Assembly: GCA_021773055.1 (NCBI GenBank)
Contig: JAJFKV010000053.1
Coordinates: forward strand, 1-64,000
Origin: Woeseiaceae bacterium
GTDB lineage: Bacteria > Pseudomonadota > Gammaproteobacteria > Steroidobacterales > Woeseiaceae
Direction: 5' to 3'
Length of the DNA: 64,000 nucleotides
This document shows, one piece after another, positions 42,172 to 51,591 of this stretch. The first letter of the stretch is position 1. Every line of letters begins with the position of its first letter. The notes under the pieces are model-generated. The model had not been told where the DNA came from and made no database searches. It saw only the letters and a program-made list of their open reading frames with translations. A program made the position numbers and the translations under genes.

Positions 42172-42984
42172 TCAGGTCTGGCATTGCTTGCAATAATAGG
42201 TCGAGCGCTGGCCCTGCACGATGCTCGTAATGGGCGTGTTACATCGCCTGCACGGTTCGTTCTCCCGGCCATACGCTTCCAGTTGTTGCTGAAAATAGCC
42301 TGCCTCACCGTCGCCACCATAAAAATCGCGTAACGTCGTGCCGCCCGCCTTTATGGCACTTGTGAGCACATCTTTGATGGCGCCGACGAGCAGTTCATAG
42401 CGCCGTAACGCAATCCGACCCGCCGCCCGACGCGGGTTGATGCAAGCGAGATAAAGCGCTTCGCTTGCGTAAATGTTGCCAACACCGACAACAACCTGCG
42501 CGTTCATGATGAATTGCTTGATGCTGACTCGCCGACCACGTGATTTCCCCCACAGGAATTTCGCATCAAAATCGTCTGCGAGCGGCTCTGGCCCGAGGGA
42601 CTTTAGTAGCTTGTGCTGGAGTGGGGTTTTGCTCCAGTGCAGAGACCCGAACCGCCGAGGGTCGCGAAACCGCATTGTCTTGCCAGAGTCGAAGTCGATG
42701 TCCACGTGATCATGAATGCCCGCCGGCGTGTCGCGATCAACGATATAGACACTGCCGGACATTCCCAGGTGCAATATGGCGGTGCCGCCATTGGTATTGA
42801 TCAGCAGGTATTTAGCGCGCCGGGTGACGGACGTAATCGTCTCGCCGAGGAGTTTACGATCGAGAATCCTGGATACCGGCCAGCGCAGATTGCGATTGCG
42901 AACAATGACGCGCTCGACACGCGTGTCCAAAATGTGGGGCTCGATACCCCGCCGACTGGTCTCAACTTCAGGTAATTCAGGCAT
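42172..42984 (-). CDS. mutM: Formamidopyrimidine-DNA glycosylase
   Basis: MutM (Fpg) excises 8-oxoguanine and opened purines and nicks the strand. The 270-residue protein starts MPELPEVET with catalytic P2 and E3, has the lysine loop in VTRRAKYLL, LHLGMSGS, the helix-two-turn-helix with NIYASEALY, and the C-terminal zinc finger EPCRRCNTPITSIVQGQRSTYYCKQCQT with four cysteines. Length is standard. It follows the rpmBG terminator on the same strand, so it has its own promoter or depends on read-through. Confidence 0.97.
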   Translation of the reverse strand: MPELPEVETSRRGIEPHILDTRVERVIVRNRNLRWPVSRILDRKLLGETITSVTRRAKYLLINTNGGTAILHLGMSGSVYIVDRDTPAGIHDHVDIDFDSGKTMRFRDPRRFGSLHWSKTPLQHKLLKSLGPEPLADDFDAKFLWGKSRGRRVSIKQFIMNAQVVVGVGNIYASEALYLACINPRRAAGRIALRRYELLVGAIKDVLTSAIKAGGTTLRDFYGGDGEAGYFQQQLEAYGRENEPCRRCNTPITSIVQGQRSTYYCKQCQT

Positions 42985-43001
42985 CCTGCATTGTGCCTCA
43001 C

Positions 43002-43031
43002 AAAAAAAGGCCCGGGAATACCGGGCCTTTT
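43002..43031 (-). terminator. Rho-independent terminator of rpmBG
   Basis: Read on the minus strand, the stem AAAAGGCCCGG / CCGGGCCTTTT with a five-base loop is followed by a run of T residues. It starts 24 bp after the rpmG stop codon and ends 18 bp before the mutM start codon. Confidence 0.9.
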
Positions 43032-43054
43032 CCAGTGGTTCGCTTAACGAACGA

Positions 43055-43210
43055 CTATTTGATCTTTGCTTCCTTGTAAAGCACGTGCTTCCGAATGGTC
43101 GGATCGTACTTCTTGGTCTCCATCTTTTCAGGATGCAGGCGCTTGTTCTTGGTCACTGTGTAGTAGTGGCCGGATCCAGCGCTGGAAACGAGTTTGATTT
43201 TGTCACGCAT
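43055..43210 (-). CDS. rpmG: 50S ribosomal protein L33
   Basis: A 51-residue ribosomal protein read directly from the sequence: it starts [20 protein letters not shown] and ends [11 protein letters not shown]. It lacks the CxxC zinc pairs seen in the C+ form of L33. GGAGGATTGAGAT precedes the ATG. It lies 18 bp after rpmB, the standard rpmB-rpmG pair, and is followed by a strong terminator. Confidence 0.97.
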   Translation of the reverse strand: MRDKIKLVSSAGSGHYYTVTKNKRLHPEKMETKKYDPTIRKHVLYKEAKIK

Positions 43211-43228
43211 ATCTCAATCCTCCAGCGA

Positions 43229-43465
43229 CTAAACGCGTTGGCCATCGGCACGCAGGTCAGCGAGAACTTTCTCGATACCGTGCTTGTCGATTGTTCTGAG
43301 GCCCTTGTGAGAAATGCGCAGACGTACGAAACGCTTCTCGGATTCGACCCAAAAACGCTTGCTCTGCAGGTTCGGCAGGAAGCGGCGACGAGTTTTATTA
43401 TGTGCGTGAGAAACATTATTGCCTGATTGCGGCCGTTTCCCCGTCACTTGGCATACCTTGGACAT
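43229..43465 (-). CDS. rpmB: 50S ribosomal protein L28
   Basis: A 78-residue ribosomal protein starting [20 protein letters not shown] and containing [20 protein letters not shown]. It is a standard-length L28 without zinc cysteines. An open reading frame extends upstream to 43546, but [10 protein letters not shown] is the universal start. First gene of rpmBG. Confidence 0.97.
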   Translation of the reverse strand: MSKVCQVTGKRPQSGNNVSHAHNKTRRRFLPNLQSKRFWVESEKRFVRLRISHKGLRTIDKHGIEKVLADLRADGQRV

Positions 43466-43581
43466 GGGTAAGTCTCTGATTTTACTAAAAGTTGCCCGCG
43501 ATTGGTGGGCAGGGAGCGAGACTTTATACCAGTGTGATCGGTGCAATACAAGCGCTCATTCGGGCCTTTTGTTACGTTGGT

Positions 43582-44211
43582 CTAGAGCAATCCCCGGCTG
43601 GCGAGTGAGGTCGCCGCCCCGTCACCCACGATCAGGTGATCCAGCAGTCGAATGTCGACCAGTTCGAGGGCTGATTTCAGGCGCCTGGTGATGCGCTCAT
43701 CAGCCTGGCTGGGCTCGGCGACACCGGAGGGATGATTGTGAGCGAGAATGACCGCTGCCGCATTGACGCTCAACGCCTCTTTGACCACCTCTCGTGGATA
43801 GACTGACGTGCCATCAATGGTGCCGCGGAAGAGCTCATCGAAACGAAGTACCCGATGGCGGTTGTCGAGATAAATGCAACAGAATAGCTCGTGATCGAGG
43901 TGCTGCATGCGAGCTTTCAGGAACGACGCGGTATCGACAGGACTCCGGATAGTCTCCCCGCAGGGTAAGGACTCATTGAAGTAGCGACGCGCCAATTCGG
44001 GTAATGCCCTGAGAGCGCCGAGGCGCGCCCGTCCAATACCGCGACAAGCCAGGAGGTCAGCATTACTGGCCAGCAGCATGGACCTGAGGCTGCCGAAGCG
44101 GCGCAGGAGATGCATGGCCGCTTTATGCCCGGTATCGGCGGCGAGACCTGCTCCGATAATCGCGGCTAGCAGCTCGACGTCTGAACTATCCTTGTCAGTG
44201 ACGCTTTTCAC
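43582..44211 (-). CDS. radC: RadC family JAB/MPN-domain protein
   Basis: A 209-residue RadC-type protein. A helix-hairpin-helix region (ACRGIGRARLGALRALPEL) is followed by a JAMM metal-binding domain: E about 125 (FDELFRGTIDGTSVYPREVVKEAL), HNHPSG and the downstream aspartate. It ends DHLIVGDGAATSLASRGLL. The first residues are short of the usual ERPREKLL start, and the only available start is a GTG at 44211 without a ribosome-binding site, right after an in-frame stop. The role of RadC is unsettled; repair and recombination are both suggested. Confidence 0.88.
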   Translation of the reverse strand: MKSVTDKDSSDVELLAAIIGAGLAADTGHKAAMHLLRRFGSLRSMLLASNADLLACRGIGRARLGALRALPELARRYFNESLPCGETIRSPVDTASFLKARMQHLDHELFCCIYLDNRHRVLRFDELFRGTIDGTSVYPREVVKEALSVNAAAVILAHNHPSGVAEPSQADERITRRLKSALELVDIRLLDHLIVGDGAATSLASRGLL

Positions 44212-44352
44212 AGCGGTATGTTGCCGCCCGGCACTGATTTTCTACAAGCCGTCAATCTGCGGTTGATGTCCTAATTTACCTAAGCAATGCTAACGAGCAA
44301 CGCGACTGGCTCACGGTGTATATTGCGAGGACTCCAATTACAGGATGAACCA

Positions 44353-45558
44353 ATGACAGGGAAATCTATAGTCGCTCGCGTAACGTCCGGCAGCCTGGTA
44401 ATGCAGATCGGGATAGGCATTGTCGCCGGCGTGGCCCTGTCGCAGATCTCGCCGGATACGGCCAAGGCGTCAATGCTACTCGGCGATCTGTTCGTGCGTG
44501 CTCTAAAAGCAGTTGCGCCCGTCCTTGTCCTGGTGCTGGTGGCTTCCGCAATTGCGAATCGGCGCGTCAGTCATACATCCCAAATGCGGCCGATCGTTGT
44601 CATGTATCTCATCGGTACAGCCAGTGCTGCGTTGCTCGCAGTAACGATGAGTACGTTGTTTCCGACCACTCTGGCCCTGCAAGTTACCGAGGTCACAGCA
44701 ACGGCGCCGCAAGGCATAGCTGAAGTTCTCGGCGGCTTGCTGAACAAGCTGGTTGATAACCCGGTCAATGCCATTCTGACGGGAAACTTCATTGGCATAC
44801 TCGTCTGGGGTGTGCTGCTCGGAATTTTTCTGCATCACGCCGCAGACTCCACGCGGCAGTTGCTCGCCGATACCGCGGACGCGGTGACGCACATTGTTCG
44901 TATCGTTATCAGACTGGCGCCGATCGGAATTTTTGGCCTGGTCGCCGGCAACCTCGCCGAAACCGGGTTATCGGCGCTTGGCGGCTACGCTCAAATTTTG
45001 TCCGTATTATTGGGCAGCATGCTCATCATGGCATTGCTGATTAATCCGCTGATTGTCTGGATCAAGACGCGGAAGAACCCCTATCCACTGGTGCTGACCG
45101 CGCTCCGCGAGAGCGGTGTTACGGCGTTTTTCACTCGAAGTTCGGCGGCGAACATTCCGGTCAACCTGGCGTTGTGCGAGCGCCTCGATCTGGAGAAGGA
45201 TACTTACGCGGTTTCCATTCCACTGGGCGCCACGATCAACATGGGTGGCGCGGCGATCACCATAACGGTGCTGACGCTAGCAGCAACACACACGCTTGGC
45301 ATTCACGTGGACCTGGCCACGGCGCTGTTGTTGAGTCTGGTAGCAGCACTGTCGGCGTGTGGCGCATCCGGCGTCGCTGGTGGATCACTACTTCTGATTC
45401 CCCTGAGTTGCAGCCTGTTCGGCATATCCAACGATATCGCGATGCAGGTCGTTGCCGTTGGGTTCGTCGTCAGTGTTCTGCAGGATTCGGCAGAGACCGC
45501 TTTGAACAGCTCAACGGATGTCGTCTTTACAGCGGCAGTCGCAGGCAAGCAAAAGTAG
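44353..45558 (+). CDS. sstT: Serine/threonine:sodium symporter SstT
   Basis: A 401-residue DAACS-family transporter that takes up serine and threonine with Na+. The sequence has multiple hydrophobic helices, a serine-rich motif [20 protein letters not shown], the [16 protein letters not shown] stretch, and the C-terminal [23 protein letters not shown] typical of SstT. AGGA lies 7 bp before the ATG at 44353. It stands alone between divergent radC and the coaBC-dut operon. Confidence 0.93.
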   Translation: MTGKSIVARVTSGSLVMQIGIGIVAGVALSQISPDTAKASMLLGDLFVRALKAVAPVLVLVLVASAIANRRVSHTSQMRPIVVMYLIGTASAALLAVTMSTLFPTTLALQVTEVTATAPQGIAEVLGGLLNKLVDNPVNAILTGNFIGILVWGVLLGIFLHHAADSTRQLLADTADAVTHIVRIVIRLAPIGIFGLVAGNLAETGLSALGGYAQILSVLLGSMLIMALLINPLIVWIKTRKNPYPLVLTALRESGVTAFFTRSSAANIPVNLALCERLDLEKDTYAVSIPLGATINMGGAAITITVLTLAATHTLGIHVDLATALLLSLVAALSACGASGVAGGSLLLIPLSCSLFGISNDIAMQVVAVGFVVSVLQDSAETALNSSTDVVFTAAVAGKQK

Positions 45559-45657
45559 CCTTTTGCAGCCCGACGTTATTTCCTTACAACTAATCATTCT
45601 GCTGTGGATGCCCCGATTGACTGGAATTAGCCGGCCGCTACGGGCTAAGCTTGTTGA

Positions 45658-46893
45658 ATGAATATTGTCCTCGGAATTACCGGCGGAATCGCCGCATACA
45701 AGGCACCGGATCTCGTCCGGCGCCTGCGCGAGCGTGGCGCCGAAATTCAGATCGTCATGACAGCGTCTGCCGAGGAATTCGTGACGGGCACGGCGTTGCA
45801 GGCGGTGTCGGGAAAGCCGATTCGTTCCAATCTCTGGGACAAAGAGGCCGAGGCAGCGATGAGCCATATCGAACTCGCTCGCTGGGCGGATGTCGTGCTG
45901 ATCGCGCCGGCGACGGCCGAAGTAATGGCACGGATTGTTAGCGGCGCAGCACCCGATCTCCTGACAACGATTTGCCTGGCGACAGAAGCGCCGATAGCGC
46001 TGGCGCCCGCCATGAATCATGTCATGTGGAATAACCCGGCGACCCAGGCGAATCGTGCGGTCCTCGAGGAGCGTGGCATACATATCGTGGGTCCCGGCAT
46101 TGGGTCACAGGCGTGTGGCGAGGAAGGCGCGGGCCGCATGCTCGAGCCGGACGCAATAGCGGCAACTGTATTCAATCTCACTGGTGGCAAAGGCCAGGGA
46201 TTGCTTGAGGGGCGAAAGGTTGTAGTGACGGCTGGTCCGACGCGCGAGGCGATCGATCCGGTTCGTTACATCACGAACCGCAGCTCTGGAAAAATGGGTT
46301 ACGGGATTGCGAGCGCAGCCGCAGCGCAGGGCGCCGATGTTGTGCTCATCAGCGGGCCGGTCAATTTGCCGGAACCGCCAGGGCTGGAAATTATCAGGGT
46401 AGAGTCAGCGAAAGATATGTTTGTGGCGACCCACGAAGCGATTCGCGGAGCCGATATTTTCATCGCCGCCGCCGCCGTCGCCGATTATCGCCCTTCCGCC
46501 ATCGCCAATCAGAAGATCAAGAAGCATGATGAATCGATGACACTTCAGTTGACGCGCTGCCCGGATATTCTGGCGTCCGTAGCTGCTCTCGACGCCGCAC
46601 CCTTTACCATCGGTTTCGCGGCGGAAACTGAGAAGCTTGCCGAGTATGCTCGTGGCAAACTCGAGAAGAAGAAACTCGATATGATCGTTGCCAATCGTGT
46701 TGGGCAGGATTGTGGTTTTGATCGTGATGACAATGCGGCAACCGTACTCTGGAACGGCGGTGAGCGAAGCTTTCCGACCTCGTCGAAAGTTGAACTTGCT
46801 CGTAATTTGATTGAGCTCGCGGCTGAACACTTCTATGCTGTGCGCGGCCCCGAAACCCAACCCAGGTTGAGTATCATCTCAAATAACGACTGA
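45658..46893 (+). CDS. coaBC: Bifunctional phosphopantothenoylcysteine decarboxylase / phosphopantothenate-cysteine ligase
   Basis: CoaBC makes 4'-phosphopantetheine from phosphopantothenate. The 411-residue protein has an N-terminal FMN-dependent decarboxylase domain ([19 protein letters not shown], active-site histidine in [32 protein letters not shown] and [10 protein letters not shown]) and a C-terminal CTP-dependent ligase ([25 protein letters not shown]). Together with coaD at 41683 the window holds three CoA steps. It is 13 bp before dut, the common coaBC-dut arrangement. Confidence 0.97.
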   Translation: MNIVLGITGGIAAYKAPDLVRRLRERGAEIQIVMTASAEEFVTGTALQAVSGKPIRSNLWDKEAEAAMSHIELARWADVVLIAPATAEVMARIVSGAAPDLLTTICLATEAPIALAPAMNHVMWNNPATQANRAVLEERGIHIVGPGIGSQACGEEGAGRMLEPDAIAATVFNLTGGKGQGLLEGRKVVVTAGPTREAIDPVRYITNRSSGKMGYGIASAAAAQGADVVLISGPVNLPEPPGLEIIRVESAKDMFVATHEAIRGADIFIAAAAVADYRPSAIANQKIKKHDESMTLQLTRCPDILASVAALDAAPFTIGFAAETEKLAEYARGKLEKKKLDMIVANRVGQDCGFDRDDNAATVLWNGGERSFPTSSKVELARNLIELAAEHFYAVRGPETQPRLSIISNND

Positions 46894-46906
46894 AGGACTC
46901 CGGCAC

Positions 46907-47362
46907 TTGCGATCCATCGAACTGAAAATACTCGACCCTCGGGTCGGGGACACTATTCCATTACCTCATTATGCGACAGACGGGTCTGCCGGCATGGACA
47001 TGCGTGCGTGCATCGATGAAGCAATCACCGTCGCGCCAGGCGAGACAGTGCTAGTACCTACCGGACTAGCGATTCACGTATCAGATCCCGCGTTGGCCGC
47101 CGTTCTACTGCCGCGCTCCGGCCTGGGTCACAAACACGGGCTGGTGCTTGGCAACCTCACGGGCCTGATTGATTCGGACTATCAGGGCCAGGTATATATT
47201 TCGTGCTGGAATCGCAGTTCATCGGCTTATGAAGTGCAGCCGGCCGAGCGAATTGCTCAAATGGTATTCGTGCCTGTCGAGCAGGTCGAGCTAAAGCTTG
47301 TCGAAGAGTTTGATGTCAGCGATAGAGGCGCTGGCGGATTCGGACATTCCGGAAGAAGTTAG
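46907..47362 (+). CDS. dut: dUTP diphosphatase
   Basis: Dut hydrolyses dUTP to dUMP, limiting uracil in DNA and feeding thymidylate synthesis. The 151-residue trimeric enzyme has the five motifs: [51 protein letters not shown] and a glycine-rich end [11 protein letters not shown]. The start is TTG, with AAGGA nine bases upstream, just after coaBC. It converges with the DUF4124 gene. Confidence 0.97.
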   Translation: MRSIELKILDPRVGDTIPLPHYATDGSAGMDMRACIDEAITVAPGETVLVPTGLAIHVSDPALAAVLLPRSGLGHKHGLVLGNLTGLIDSDYQGQVYISCWNRSSSAYEVQPAERIAQMVFVPVEQVELKLVEEFDVSDRGAGGFGHSGRS

Positions 47363-47364
47363 AC

Positions 47365-48003
47365 TCAATTACCGGATCGTGCTTCAACTATACCCTTGAG
47401 AGTCTTGAAGCGTGAGATATCACCATCGAAGCGATCAATGATCTGTTTCTCGTCGGACCTGAATTTCTGCAAATTGCGTTTGTGCCGAGCAATAGTATCT
47501 TTCGTGCGTCGCAAGTCTTTGTTCAGCGACTCCGGGATCATCGGCGCATCCGGGTCAGCGTTGTAAGGCTGGAATCTGGAGGCGTCTTTGCGAAGACCTT
47601 CGAGCCGCAGCTCAAGATTGCTGAGGTATAGCTCAGTCACTCGCGCCTGCGCCTGGAATAACTCGACGCGACGGTCGCGGTGTAACAGAATTTCTTCCAC
47701 GGTTAAATAGGTGGCGAGCAATGCCCGGTCTTCACGGTGTTGTTTTTCAAGTACGACACGGCGCTCTTCTGCAATGCGTTCGGCTTCCAGTTGCTCTTCG
47801 GTCTTTTTACCTTCGAGATTGCCGACGGTCACGCCGCGGTCATTGAGCACATCCTTGGGATACTCCGCAAACTCGGGTGGAATGCTGTCGCCGTAATGCA
47901 CAACGCCTTCGGCGTCCACCCAACGGTAGACCTTGGTTTCCTGCGCTCCGGCAACAAGAGGAAGCAGGAGCAGCAGCATGCTGGTAATTATCAATTTCCG
48001 CAT
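47365..48003 (-). CDS. DUF4124 domain exported protein
   Basis: A 212-residue protein with an N-terminal signal peptide (MRKLIITSMLLLLLPLVAGAQ) and a DUF4124 segment (VYRWVDAEGVVHYGDSIPPEFA), followed by about 150 residues of charged coiled coil. DUF4124 proteins are common exported proteins of Proteobacteria with no known function. The ATG at 48003 is preferred because it places the signal peptide at the N-terminus. It lies after pyrE on the same strand, 114 bp downstream. Confidence 0.85.
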   Translation of the reverse strand: MRKLIITSMLLLLLPLVAGAQETKVYRWVDAEGVVHYGDSIPPEFAEYPKDVLNDRGVTVGNLEGKKTEEQLEAERIAEERRVVLEKQHREDRALLATYLTVEEILLHRDRRVELFQAQARVTELYLSNLELRLEGLRKDASRFQPYNADPDAPMIPESLNKDLRRTKDTIARHKRNLQKFRSDEKQIIDRFDGDISRFKTLKGIVEARSGN

Positions 48004-48117
48004 TGTACGAATATGCCACCAAATCGGGCCCCGGACTGGGGACTGGTTCTCGTTATTGCAGCTTAGATGCAGCGCCGGCGCCTGTAAACAGCTGTCACGG
48101 TGCAATATTTGAAGTAC

Positions 48118-48765
48118 TTAAGAAATTACGCCGTACTGCTTGCGATAGCTAAGAACGGGCTCCAGAAACTCTTCGTACTCGCTTGATTCTTCGAGGATGT
48201 CTATCAAATCATCCAGCTGCACAATACTGATGACCGGAACGCCCAGCGACTGCTTCAGCTCCTGTACTGCAGAATACGGCCCCTGGCCGCGCTCCTGCCG
48301 GTCAAGAGAAATAATCAGTCCGGCGACTTGCGCTCCTGCCGCCGAGATAATCTGGTAAGCCTCACGAACTGCGGTGCCGGCTGTTATCACGTCATCGACA
48401 ATCAGTACGCTACCGGAAAGCGGCGCACCGACGATGCTGCCACCTTCACCATGCGCCTTTGCTTCTTTGCGATTGAACGAATACGGGACATCGACGTCGT
48501 GCTGTTCGGCAAGAGAGGCGGCGGCGAGTGTTGCCAGTGGAATGCCTTTGTAGGCGGGCCCGAAAAGCATGTCAAAGCGGACGCGCGACTCGGCAATGGC
48601 GGCTGCATAGAACCGTCCAAGTTTTGCGGCCGCATAACCGGTGTTAAACAGACCAGCATTAAAAAAGTACGGGCTTACCCGGCCAGACTTGAGTGTGAAT
48701 TCTCCGAATCGAAGCACACCAAGCTCCAGCGCCAGATCGATGAACTCTCTCTTGTATCCTCGCAT
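48118..48765 (-). CDS. pyrE: Orotate phosphoribosyltransferase
   Basis: PyrE joins orotate and PRPP to orotidine monophosphate in pyrimidine synthesis. The 215-residue protein has [39 protein letters not shown], the [14 protein letters not shown] loop and the PRPP-binding motif [18 protein letters not shown]. Divergent from the exonuclease III gene with 82 bp between; this pyrE and exonuclease/crc pairing is also seen in Pseudomonas. Confidence 0.97.
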   Translation of the reverse strand: MRGYKREFIDLALELGVLRFGEFTLKSGRVSPYFFNAGLFNTGYAAAKLGRFYAAAIAESRVRFDMLFGPAYKGIPLATLAAASLAEQHDVDVPYSFNRKEAKAHGEGGSIVGAPLSGSVLIVDDVITAGTAVREAYQIISAAGAQVAGLIISLDRQERGQGPYSAVQELKQSLGVPVISIVQLDDLIDILEESSEYEEFLEPVLSYRKQYGVIS

Positions 48766-48847
48766 CTGCTTCGCCTTCTTCGGGGCTTCTGTATGATAAG
48801 CGCGCCCGGTTCATTTTCGGACCGGAGTATGACACAGGAGTGGGGAA

Positions 48848-49630
48848 TTGTTTCGCGTTATCAGTCTCAATGCCAACGGTATTCGAGCGGCGGCACGTAA
48901 AGGTTTTTTCGACTGGATGGTGCAGCAAAAAGCTGACGTCGTTTGCATCCAGGAAACTAAGGCGCAAGTTCACCAGTTGACCGACGAAGTATTTTCACCA
49001 AGCGGATATCACTGCTATTACGAGGATGCCGAGAAGAAGGGTTACAGCGGTACGGCCATCTATACGCGGCACAAACCGAAAAAAGTAATTCGCGGTTATG
49101 GCGACAGCGAATTTGATAACGAAGGTCGTTATCTGGAGGTGCAGTTGGGCGGCATCAATGTTGTTTCACTGTACCTGCCATCGGGATCATCCGGTGATGT
49201 TCGCCAGGAAGCAAAATACCGCTGCCTTGATTCGTTCGGTGATCATTTGCAAAAATTGCAGCGGCGCAGATCCGAATACGTCATCTGCGGTGACTGGAAT
49301 ATCGTGCACAAGGAAGGCGACATCAAGAACTGGAAGCAAAATCAAAAGAACTCGGGCTGCCTGCCAGAAGAGCGTGCCTGGCTCGACGAGGTATTTGGGG
49401 CGTATCGGTATACGGACGCGTTTCGGACAATTGAACAGGAACCCGAGCAGTACACGTGGTGGTCAAATCGCGGCCGCGCCTGGGACAACAACGTCGGGTG
49501 GCGGCTCGACTACCAGGCGGTAACGCCAGGCCTGAATGACAAAGTTATCAGGACGGCTATTTATCGTGACCAGCGCTTCTCTGATCACGCGCCGATCAGC
49601 ATAGATTACGACTGGGATTATAAGCGCTGA
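48848..49630 (+). CDS. Exodeoxyribonuclease III (Crc-like position)
   Basis: A 260-residue member of the exonuclease III / AP endonuclease family. Catalytic residues are all present: N8, E36 in QETKA, Y109, D149 and N151 in GDWN, D221 and D246-H247 in FSDHAP. The sequence and its place beside pyrE match Pseudomonas Crc, the catabolite repression protein, which has lost these residues; here they are kept, so nuclease activity is expected. Start is TTG with AGGAG seven bases upstream. Its TGA overlaps the ATG of ampG. Confidence 0.9.
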   Translation: MFRVISLNANGIRAAARKGFFDWMVQQKADVVCIQETKAQVHQLTDEVFSPSGYHCYYEDAEKKGYSGTAIYTRHKPKKVIRGYGDSEFDNEGRYLEVQLGGINVVSLYLPSGSSGDVRQEAKYRCLDSFGDHLQKLQRRRSEYVICGDWNIVHKEGDIKNWKQNQKNSGCLPEERAWLDEVFGAYRYTDAFRTIEQEPEQYTWWSNRGRAWDNNVGWRLDYQAVTPGLNDKVIRTAIYRDQRFSDHAPISIDYDWDYKR

Positions 49631-50871
49631 TGCAGCAGCAGACCTTTAAGGATGCAATCCTCAATAGACGCACCTTGATTTGCGTCTTCACGGGATTTAC
49701 ATCGGGTCTGCCGCTGTACATTCTGATTCAACTGGTGCCGGCGTGGCTGAGATCTGAGGGCGTCGGGCTCGCAGAGATCGGTTTCTTCTCCCTCATCGGA
49801 TTCCCCTATACCTGGAAATTCATTTGGTCGCCCATCATGGATCGCTATACGTTGCCGTTTCTGGGGCGGCGACGTGGCTGGATGCTGCTTACTCAGCTTG
49901 CGCTGGCCGCATCGATCGCTTCGATGGGATTCTTCAAGCCGGAATTCTCAATCTGGATCATCGCGTACCTGGCGGCGGCCGTCGCATTCTTTAGCGCGAG
50001 TCAGGATGTGGTGCTGGACGCCTATCGCCGCGAGTTGCTGCCCGATGTCGAGCTCGGACTTGGGAATGCAGTTCACGTTCAGGCGTACCGGCTGGCCGGT
50101 CTGGTACCGGGCTCTCTCGCACTTGTTCTTTCCGATCATCTTCCCTGGCACACGGTCTTCGTTATCGTTGCGGCGTTCATGATTATCGGCATTTTGCTGA
50201 CTTTAATGATCGCCGAGCCAGACAGACACCCTGCGGCGCCGCGGACATTGCGAGAAGCCGTGTTAGAGCCGTTTCGGGAATTTATCGACCGCGCTGGATT
50301 TCGTGAAGCTGTCCTGGTGTTGGCGTTTCTGTTTTTGTACAAACTTGGCGACAACATGGCGACTGCGCTGCAGACACCGTTCTACATTGATCTCGGCTTT
50401 ACTCGTACGCAAATTGGCACGGTCGCGAAATTCGCGTCGCTTATTGCCGCAATCGTTGGCGGCATGGCGGGCGGACTGGTGATGGTCAAATTTTCGATCA
50501 ATCGTGCATTGTGGATGTTCGGTGTTGTGCAGATTGTCAGTATCCTTGGTTTTGCCGCGCTTTCAGAAATAGGTAACAACTTGTGGATGTTGGGCGCCGC
50601 CACAGCGTTCGAATACCTCGGTGTGGGCCTCGGTTCGGCGGCGCTGATCGCTTTCATGGCGCGCTCAACGAATCCCGCGTTTGCGGCAACACAGTTCGCG
50701 CTGTTTTCGGCATTGGTTTCGGTCCCACGGATCTTCGCTAATGCAACTACCGGGCTGATTGTCGAACAGATCGGTTGGACAAGTTTCTTTTTGCTTTGCA
50801 CGGTGATGGCAGTACCAGGCATGTTGCTGTTATTCAAAGTCGCCCCATGGAACGAAGAGATCGCGGAGTGA
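49630..50871 (+). CDS. ampG: AmpG-like muropeptide MFS transporter
   Basis: A 413-residue major facilitator with twelve predicted helices. AmpG imports anhydro-muropeptides released during cell-wall turnover. Family-like stretches are FTGFTSGLPLYILIQLVPAWLRSEG at the start, FLGRRRGWMLLTQ between helices 2 and 3, and ASQDVVLDAYRRELLP. The ATG overlaps the exonuclease TGA (TGATG). The Rieske gene starts in its last bases, so exonuclease, ampG and Rieske form one operon. Confidence 0.92.
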   Translation: MQQQTFKDAILNRRTLICVFTGFTSGLPLYILIQLVPAWLRSEGVGLAEIGFFSLIGFPYTWKFIWSPIMDRYTLPFLGRRRGWMLLTQLALAASIASMGFFKPEFSIWIIAYLAAAVAFFSASQDVVLDAYRRELLPDVELGLGNAVHVQAYRLAGLVPGSLALVLSDHLPWHTVFVIVAAFMIIGILLTLMIAEPDRHPAAPRTLREAVLEPFREFIDRAGFREAVLVLAFLFLYKLGDNMATALQTPFYIDLGFTRTQIGTVAKFASLIAAIVGGMAGGLVMVKFSINRALWMFGVVQIVSILGFAALSEIGNNLWMLGAATAFEYLGVGLGSAALIAFMARSTNPAFAATQFALFSALVSVPRIFANATTGLIVEQIGWTSFFLLCTVMAVPGMLLLFKVAPWNEEIAE

Positions 50872-51221
50872 CGGAGCTAGAGGTAGCCGTGGGCGGGCTT
50901 AATGACCTCGACGACCCGGGCTGTCGCGAGTTTTCAATCGGAGAAGGCGACTGGCCCTTCCGCGGATTCGTAGTGAGACAGGGCGATGACGTATTCGCCT
51001 ACCAGAACTTTTGCGTGCACGTCGGCCATCCGCTTAACTGGTCGCCAAACAAATTTCTGACGAAAGACAAGAAAGCGATTATCTGTGCATCACATGGCGC
51101 AACTTACGAAATTGAATCTGGTAATTGCTTTGCCGGCCCAGGAGCAGGAAAAACGTTGCGAGCGGTAGAAGTATCGGTGCGCGATGGAGTCGTGTTTGTA
51201 ACGGGTCCGGATAGCATGTAG
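50868..51221 (+). CDS. Rieske 2Fe-2S domain protein
   Basis: A 117-residue small ferredoxin-like Rieske protein. The cluster ligands are visible as FCVHVGHPL (Cys-x-His) and IICASHGATYE (Cys-x2-His). GTG at 50868 overlaps the ampG stop (GTGA); an ATG at 50847 inside ampG is an alternative. Such stand-alone Rieske proteins serve as electron carriers for oxygenases, but no oxygenase gene is near, so its partner is unknown. Confidence 0.9.
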   Translation: MTELEVAVGGLNDLDDPGCREFSIGEGDWPFRGFVVRQGDDVFAYQNFCVHVGHPLNWSPNKFLTKDKKAIICASHGATYEIESGNCFAGPGAGKTLRAVEVSVRDGVVFVTGPDSM

Positions 51222-51228
51222 CTATGGG

Positions 51229-51519
51229 CTAGCCTTTGTCGAGAAACGCCAACGGGTCATGAAAACCACCGGGCATATCGCCAGCCTTTCGGCCAACGTA
51301 GTCATCCGGGTCCATGTCAACAGATCCAGACCAGTCTTCCGGAGCGCTAACCTCGACCAGTAACAGTCGCGGCCAGTTTTCAATGTCTACTTCACCGATG
51401 GTGCCATCAAATTGCTGAATTTCGACCGTGCCGTCTTCCTCGTCGATCGCGACGACCTCGAACAAGGTCCCGTCAGGCCGGCGAAACCAGCTGCCGATGT
51501 TGGGATATTGCATGGCCAT
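51229..51519 (-). CDS. DUF6763-like small protein
   Basis: A 96-residue acidic protein: NIGSWFRRPDGTLFEVVAIDEEDGTVEIQ near the start, a tryptophan in ENWPRL and PEDWSGSVDMDPDDY further on. This pattern is shared by a gammaproteobacterial family of unknown function that I believe is DUF6763; the number is from memory. It probably folds as a small beta-barrel with a disordered acidic tail. It converges with the Rieske gene, 7 bp apart. Confidence 0.75.
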   Translation of the reverse strand: MAMQYPNIGSWFRRPDGTLFEVVAIDEEDGTVEIQQFDGTIGEVDIENWPRLLLVEVSAPEDWSGSVDMDPDDYVGRKAGDMPGGFHDPLAFLDKG

Positions 51520-51591
51520 TCGAAAATACCCTCGCGAAAACTTATGTCCTTCTACTAGTTATAGATCAACCGCGAGGAAGCGCAAGCCGAT

